Source: JBBILU01 sp037444775
GTDB taxonomy: Bacteria; Patescibacteriota; Gracilibacteria; BD1-5; UBA6164
Assembly (NCBI GenBank): GCA_037444775.1
Contig: JBBILU010000020.1
Location: 1-21,607 of the forward strand
Reading direction: 5' to 3'
DNA length: 21,607 bases
Shown piece by piece: positions 15,792 through 21,607 of this stretch. The notes beneath the pieces are model-generated. The model was not told the DNA's origin. It ran no database searches and saw only the letters and a list, made by a program, of their open reading frames with translations. A program made the position numbers and the translations under genes. Each line of letters opens with the position of its first letter. Position 1 is the first letter of the stretch.

Positions 15792-18617
15792 CTAATTCAT
15801 CTTTCTTCATTTATAAGTAGGATGAGAATAGACAAAACCTGTAAAAATTTTATATAAATTTCTATATCCTTGATATGGATCATTTATGTAATTGATTCTT
15901 ATCTTATTTATATATTCTTGAAAATCATCATATATAAATTCTTTTTTTACTTGAACAAGTAGAAAACCTAAGAAATCTTCCTCAAAAGTTTTGTTTATAT
16001 AATCTATTTCACTTTCATTAAAATCTTTCAAAAAATTTTCACTTTCTTTTATATTTTCTATAATTATTTTTTTATGTTTTGCCATATGATGAAGAAAAAT
16101 ATTCAAATTGAATACGGATTTTACTTTACTTTCTGTATTTAAGCTAATATGACTTGGATATTTTTTAAGAACTCTTCATAAGGCAATTGGTGTTATTCAC
16201 ATTTCGGAATACTCTCTTATTTTCTTAGCAATATTTGATATAAAAAATCAATTATATTTCCTAAACATACTTCATAATTCTAGATTTGTTAATCAAAGAG
16301 GTTTAGCTTCTTTGATTCTTTGTGAAATATTACAAGCCCAAGCTCTCTGATTTTTTAATATTATAAAAGTTAATTCTTCAGGTTCAACATATACTTTTTT
16401 AAATCATTCTATTTTATTATCAATTTTATGTCATAATATAGATCATCTAGTTTTTTCAATCAAAATTCATAATTGTTCGTAGTTTATTGATAGTTTTTTC
16501 TTAAATTCATCTGCTTTTTCTCTAATATTGCTAACTCTTTTTAAAATTTGAGGAAATTCATCTATAACCTCAGAAGAAATTTTAAGTTCATTTACAAAAA
16601 AATCTTTTCTTTTTTTTATATAATGTTTTTTGAGTAATTCTCAAAAAGTATTTACTGGCATTCAATTTAAAGATCTAAATTCAGTTCAAATATATTTATT
16701 AATATAGTCAATAAATTTATTTTCTTTCATTTTATAAAAAGTTTCCCTAAATTCATATTCATTTACTTCTAAAAAATTTTTTAAAAAATTATATTTTTCA
16801 GTTTCTTCTTTAAATAATTCAATAAATTCATTTACTTTAAATGAATTTATTTTTTCTTGCTTTTGTTCTTTTTTTATTTTATAAAAATAATCTCTTTGAA
16901 CTTCTCATAATGTTCAATTATAGTATCAAGATAAGGTTTTTTGTTTTCACAAAAAATACTTTTTATAAAAAGCTTTTACTTCTAATTTTGAAGATTGGTA
17001 ATATTTTTCTCTAAACTCTTCTTCATTTCTACTTAAATAATCACTTAAAAAATCTCTTATTCATTTTTCTTCAAAACTATCTATAAAACTTTTTACATTA
17101 AATCTTTTTTGTTTTTTAATTTCTTTTTCTTTGAATTTATCTTTAATTATTTTATTAAATTCTCACCAATGACTTTTCTCTTCTTTTGTTAATGCCTCAT
17201 CTAAAAATTTTTCAACTCTTGTTTTTCAAACTTTTGTAAATCTTCTAGCAAAACCTTCTCTATCTGCTTCTAAATATTTTTTTAATAAATCAACATGTTT
17301 CTTGTTTTTAAATTGTGAAATAAATCATTCATAATCAAAATTTTCTTTTTTATATTTATATTTTTCTCTTAAATGAGCTTTATATTCTTCGTGAGTTCTT
17401 CTTACTTTTAATTCTCATTTTTTTATTTTATCTTTATAATATTCTTCTAATAATTTTTTAAGATGTCATTTTAATGAAAAAAAAACAATGTAATGTTTTT
17501 TTGTTAAATAATTATCCAAAAAAACTATTCAATCCATATAATTTGAATCATAAAATCTTTCTCTAAATTCTCTTTCAGCTTCTTTGTAATATTTTAACAA
17601 AAAATCATACTTTTCTCATAAATTTTTAAATTTTTCTAAAAATTCTTCAGGATTAAATTCTGCTAAGGCTTTTTCTTTACTTTCTTGCTCTTCAAGTTCT
17701 TTCTTGAAATTAAAATAATTAGCAAAAAGAGGTCTAATATGAATATTTCATTTATATTTTGCTCCTACTTGATCATATTTTCAGTATAAAGTTTCAAAAA
17801 TATTTTTATTATAATAAAACAATTCTTTAAGTTTATCTAAATCCATACTAGGAATAAATTCTATAAAAAGTTTATTGTTATTATCAAAATTAAATTTCAA
17901 AAATTCAATAATTTCTTTTTCGTCGAAATTTTTTAGAAATTCATTAAAATCAAATTCTTTTATTTTATAATTTTTAACAAATTCTAAATTTTCTCTTTTG
18001 CTAGTAGTATAAACATTAATTGGAACAAAATTTATTTTTGGAGTATTTATAATTTTTCTATAAAATTTCTCAACTTCGGACTTATCTTTAATTTTATGAA
18101 ATCTATTGATAAAAGATTCTTTATCTTTTTTAAATAATCTTTCTAAGAAATCTTTAATAAAAATATCAAATCATGAAATAAATTTTTCAGGATTAAAATT
18201 TTTTATAGATTCTTCAAAAAGTTTTTTTTCTTTGGTCTCTTGTTCTTCTAATTTCTTTTTCTCTGCCTCTGCTATTTCTCTTTTTTTAAAATCTTCTCTA
18301 AAATAATATCTTTTCAAAAGCATTCATAAAAGTCAGGGTCTATGTCTGGCAGAATTAAGATTATCTTTCATTTTATCATTTTTGAAAAAATTTTCATAAA
18401 TTTCAAAAACTCTTTCTTTTTCAATATCGCAAAAAGCTCACCTAAAAACATCTTTGTCAAGTGATTCACATAAAATTAAAAAATCATAAATTTCTTTATT
18501 ATCTTCAAATTCTTTTAAAAATTTATCTCTATTAAAATTTTTAAAAGAATCTAATTTATGAATTTTTTCCCAAGAAGCTAAAATTCATCTTTTAGGAGCA
18601 ACTCTTTTTACAACCAT
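15792..18617 (-). CDS. Large repeat protein of unknown function in the efflux operon
   Basis: Not recognised. It has 941 residues, rich in Lys, Glu, Phe and Tyr, with no signal peptide or membrane helix, so it is probably cytoplasmic. Seven degenerate repeats start at about residues 28, 141, 222, 321, 427, 506 and 593, spaced 79-113. The unit begins F(N/D)xxxFLxxF and continues with FLxxYLxxxxxEF, then (R)ExFY and VxxFYxKYF. A variable segment often containing LxGxxxxTxxE follows, then LKxxYxKKK. All predicted elements look alpha-helical, suggesting a solenoid. After residue 690 comes a different C-terminal region of about 250 residues containing RAWACNISQRIKEAKPLGLTNLELG, and near the end a shorter F-x-x-D-F-like motif. 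It lies 19 bases after the adaptor gene and 18 before the RND gene, so it is almost certainly co-transcribed with the pump. Start ATG 18617. Confidence 0.85.
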
Positions 18618-18636
18618 ATTATATTTTTAAATATTA

Positions 18637-20625
18637 TTATTTTCTAATTTCTACTTCCTCCAAATCTTCTAATTCACTAACTTTTGTTAAAACAACTTCT
18701 TCTCAAGGTTTTAATCAATTTGTAATTTCAACTTGAGTACTATTTTTTAATCATAATTTTACTTCCGTTTTTTTAACTTTAGATCAAGATAATACAAAAA
18801 CTGTATAAACTCAATCTGATGGATTAAGAATTGTTTCAAAAGGTAGCATTATTCAATCTTTTTCAGAGATTTTTTTATTAATATAAACTACTACATATTC
18901 TCAAACTTTTGCCTTAAACTTGTTTTTATCAAAAGTAATTTCTACCTGAAATAAATTTGTTTGAGGATTAGCTGTTTTATTAATTAAACTAATTTTTCAA
19001 GTTGAAGTTTGTTTATTTGTTAATTCCAAATTTACTTCATTTCATTCTTTCAAATGAGAAATTGTTTCACTTGGAACTTCTAATTTTATTTTTAAATTCT
19101 CGTTTCAAGAAACAGTAAAAAGTGGAGTTCAAGGATTTACCAAAGTTCAGATTTCAACATTTTTTGAAACTATAGTTCCTGCAAATGGAGCTTTAATAAC
19201 GGAATTGTTCAACTGTAATGAAGCTAAATCTTTTTGTCATTTGATAGAATCAAAATTTGATTTGCTTTGAACTAAACCTACATTTAATTTAGCTAAAGCA
19301 CTATTTAATGTTGCTTCTGCTATTTTTACAGCATTATCAGCACTTTCACGATTAGCTTTTATGTTAACATTTGTACTATCAAGTTGGTCTTCTGCAATAG
19401 AAATATTTCAGCTTAAATTTGTTGTATTTATATTAAGATTTGATTTCAATAATACTAAATTTTGTTTAGCTGATTCTAAATTTGTCAAAGCAATATCTAA
19501 AGCATTATTTAAAGAAGCTTCTCATGTTTCCAAATTTGTTGTTGTTGAAGAAATTGTATTGTAAGTTGATAAAAGTTGAGATTTTGATTGCAAAATACTT
19601 GCCTCAATTCAAGAACAAACTTTTACTAAAGAATCTATAGTTGTTTGTGGAAAACTATTTGAAGATAGAGAATAATTCAAAGTATCTCAAAGTTTTTGGT
19701 ATAAATTTACTATTTTTGTCAAAACAGAAATTAAATCATTTGCTTTTTTCATATTTGATTCAGAAGAATTTCCATAATCTTTTGATGTGATTTCATCATA
19801 TTTAGAAATTACTTCTCTAAGAAGATTTTCAGCATCAAACTTATACATAGTTTTTTTTGCTCATAAATAAGTTTCAAAAGAATCATTATCATATTTATTT
19901 TTTTCTGTAACTCAAAGTATAAAATCAGCTTGTTTAATAGCAGTTTCTATATTTATATAAGAAGAGTCTATTGAAAGGGGAAGATTATCATATAAGGTTG
20001 CTAAAGATTTTTCTTTATTTTTGTTAAAATTTTCTAGATTTAATAAAGCTGTATTATAAGCTTTTGTTGATAATTGAACTCATAATTCAGCATTTTTTAT
20101 GCTTTCAGCATTTGCTGTTAGAGTTCAACTTTGAGTTGTTTTTATATTATCAACTTGTTTTTTTGAAATAGAAAGTTGTTTATCTGTTGTAGCATAAACA
20201 TTATTTCTAGCAATTTTTGCATTTTCTAGTTGTAGTTTTGCAGATTCTATGTCTTTGTTAACAGATTCCATTGTGTAGCCATAAATTGAAGAAGAATTAT
20301 TTAAAGCTATAGAGGCATTATTAAAATTTATTCAAATAGCAGAATTTGTATCTATTGTAGCTAAAATAGAATCTTTATTTATAACATCTCAAAGTTTAAC
20401 ATTTACCATATTTACAAGTCAAGAAATTTGAGATGAAATAACAGTTTCTTTATCTCAACTAACTTTTCAAATTAGTTTAATTTGCTCTGTAATTGGGACC
20501 TTTTTTGTAATTAATGTTTTTACTTCTTTTTTTGATTTTGAGATATCTTCTACAATTTCTTGATTTTTAACACAAGAAGTCAAAATCAAACTAAAAATAA
20601 TTATAATAACAATACTTTTTTTCAT
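18637..20625 (-). CDS. RND periplasmic adaptor lipoprotein (membrane fusion protein, HlyD/AcrA type)
   Basis: Connects an RND or ABC exporter to the cell exterior. The N-terminus is a lipoprotein signal (MKKSIVIIIIFSLILTSC) with the lipobox cysteine at position 18. The first half of the lipoyl domain reads VISSQISGLVNMVNVKLGDVI (about 60-85, split by the family's usual G-V). A long helical region follows, and the second lipoyl half SVIKAPFAGTIVSKNVEIG starts near residue 473. Then come the beta-barrel and membrane-proximal domains, ending GLKPGEEVVL and an acidic tail. The arm between lipoyl halves is about 380 residues, whereas most adaptors have 60-150. It is rich in Asn/Ser/Lys/Leu heptads, giving a total of 662 residues against the usual 350-450. 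First gene of the operon with the repeat protein and RND pump. Confidence 0.92.
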
Positions 20626-20978
20626 ATTTTTTTAATTATTAAATATTATTCTATTTCAATATATTCACTTTTCGCATATTCTAATAATTTTTTCAAATCA
20701 TTGTTTTTTTATTATTCATATAAATCTGTCGTTCTTTAGTATTATTATCACACTATCTCATTGATTTATATTTTAACCTAAAAATTTCATATAAACTTTA
20801 AAAATAGCATAAAATAAATAAAATATATTTACTATAATAACATATGGTATTTTAAATAAAGAAATCATAAGAAAAAACTTGAAAAATACAAATTTTAAAC
20901 ATAGTAAATAATAATATTTTTTTCATTATTTTATCAATAGGTTCATCTTTTAAAAATAGCTCTACTAAATATTGAAAG
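20626..20978. other. A/T-rich region upstream of the efflux operon, no intact gene
   Basis: The operon promoter should lie here on the minus strand, but no box pair stands out. Apart from the decayed frame at 20646-20780 I see no gene, repeat or RNA. Confidence 0.4.
20646..20780 (-). pseudogene. Decayed short ORF, perhaps a Phd-like antitoxin
   Basis: On the minus strand one frame reads DSVIIILKNDRFIGIIKKQ. After a shift of frame another continues DLKKLLEYAKSEYIEIE and then stops. Together they resemble the strand-strand-helix pattern of Phd/YefM-type antitoxins, but no single open frame joins them and no start is clear. Treat as a remnant of a small gene; the family name is a guess. Confidence 0.25.
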
Positions 20979-21221
20979 TTACATTTTTATTCATTTTTTG
21001 TTTATTCATCATTTTCTTCTCTTATTCTCTCAATTTTTTTTACTTTGTCTATTTATTTTTGATGAATCTATTGCTAAAATTCTATAATTAAAAAGTGTTT
21101 TATATCAAGCTGTATTTTCTGACAAATCATAAAACTTTTTTACTATTTCTATTGATAAAAAGTTAAATACTTCAGGTGATAATTTATTTTTTGTTTGTGT
21201 AAAGACTGAATTAGAAAAGCT
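20979..21221 (-). pseudogene. IS4-type DDE transposase remnant
   Basis: Between two stops on the minus strand (21222-21224 and 20979-20981) an 80-residue open stretch reads SNSVFTQTKNKLSPEVF, then a spacer ending IVKKFYDLSENTAGYK, then YRILAIDSSKIN. This is the pattern of IS4-family transposases (COG3385/DDE_Tnp_1): an SAFTQAR-KLSP segment followed by KGYRLLAIDGSKI, whose Asp is the first catalytic residue. The parts with the second Asp and the Glu are not recognisable, and the frame before it has several stops, including an MNKIST-like start near 21276. It is a dead fragment with UGA read as Gly at one site. Confidence 0.6.
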
Positions 21222-21572
21222 TTATAAAGTTTTAAGCTAAATTCATTAAGTCTTAATTGTAGAAATTTTATTCATTTCTGTAATAATAATACTAAATCCG
21301 ATTACGAAATTAGAAATAGCTTAAAAATACTAAACGGTATTCTTTATTTTTTCTAAAAAGAGCTTAAGTTAATAATGAATAAATAATTCTAGAAAATGTC
21401 AATCAATACTTCTTACTAAAAATGAGACTAAATCCTACTTCATTTTAAAACAAAAAAAAAGCAGTTTCAAAAATTTCTCTTAATTTCAACAAAAAATGTT
21501 GTTACGATGAATTTTTAAATAAATTACTATGGTGATTTTGCAAGTTAGTTTATTATAACAAGAAAAAGTAAA
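21222..21572. other. No supported gene; probable decayed IS flank
   Basis: Stops occur in all frames at short intervals on both strands. The right part may belong to the N-terminal half of the dead transposase, since the remnant's frame continues into it with stops. No terminal repeat pair could be located. Confidence 0.3.
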
Positions 21573-21607
21573 AAAAGTTTTTGAATGAATATCATTCAAA
21601 AACTTTT
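21573..21607. terminator. Perfect 16-bp hairpin at the window edge
   Basis: AAAAGTTTTTGAATGA (21573-21588) pairs perfectly with TCATTCAAAAACTTTT (21592-21607) around ATA. The outer A/T runs suit a bidirectional terminator, probably for a gene beyond the right edge. It could also be one end of the decayed insertion sequence. Cut by the window end. Confidence 0.5.

Noticed and set aside
1..21607. CRISPR array, Cas genes or prophage
   Set aside because: No regularly spaced repeats, no cas-like genes and no phage structural genes were seen.

Overview
The window is about one-quarter G+C and only makes sense if UGA is read as glycine (translation table 25). With that code every major reading frame opens fully, and UGA falls on invariant glycines, for example the HGF motif of ribosomal protein L34 and all three motifs of peptide deformylase. 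This points to the candidate phyla Gracilibacteria (BD1-5) or Absconditabacteria (SR1); the window alone cannot separate them. Arginine is almost entirely AGA, CGT is rare, and a hand scan found a single CGG. No gene has a recognisable Shine-Dalgarno; starts are ATG after A/T-rich leaders.

Left part (1-2902, + strand): a promoter and a tRNA cluster (Glu-TTC, initiator Met-CAT, elongator Met-CAT) end in a hairpin terminator. A second promoter then drives a housekeeping cluster, rpmH - rnpA - yidC - def (ribosome, tRNA maturation, membrane insertion, N-terminal deformylation).

2907-4785: between def and the next gene lies what looks like a complete mobile insertion. It has 26-bp perfect terminal inverted repeats (2924-2949 and 4744-4769) immediately flanked by a 16-bp direct repeat (2907-2922 and 4770-4785). 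Its only intact gene encodes a membrane/coiled-coil/double zinc-ribbon protein, and it also holds several strong hairpins. No transposase was recognised in it. Just right of the insertion is a TTGACA promoter inside a palindrome, serving a protein that joins a sigma-70 region 4-like DNA-binding domain to HARE-type winged helices (4870-5934).

5961-10917 (- strand): the RNA-binding accessory factor Tex, carrying an apparent in-frame insertion of a palindromic mini-repeat, and an 890-residue membrane protein. The latter has a degenerate GspE/PilB-like N-terminal domain, three membrane helices and about six extracellular PKD-type repeats. Divergent from it (+) is a PiT-family phosphate transporter (11126-12529).

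12624-20625 (- strand): a compact three-gene operon. In transcription order it encodes a lipoprotein periplasmic adaptor (membrane fusion protein) with an unusually long helical arm, a 941-residue protein of seven degenerate ~80-115-residue repeats matching no family I know, and an RND efflux transporter. The gaps are 18-19 bases, so the repeat protein is probably co-expressed with the pump. It is the best candidate here for something undescribed.

20626-21607: no intact gene. The stretch holds decaying minus-strand coding remnants, one recognisable as an IS4-type DDE transposase, and ends in a perfect 16-bp hairpin cut by the window edge.
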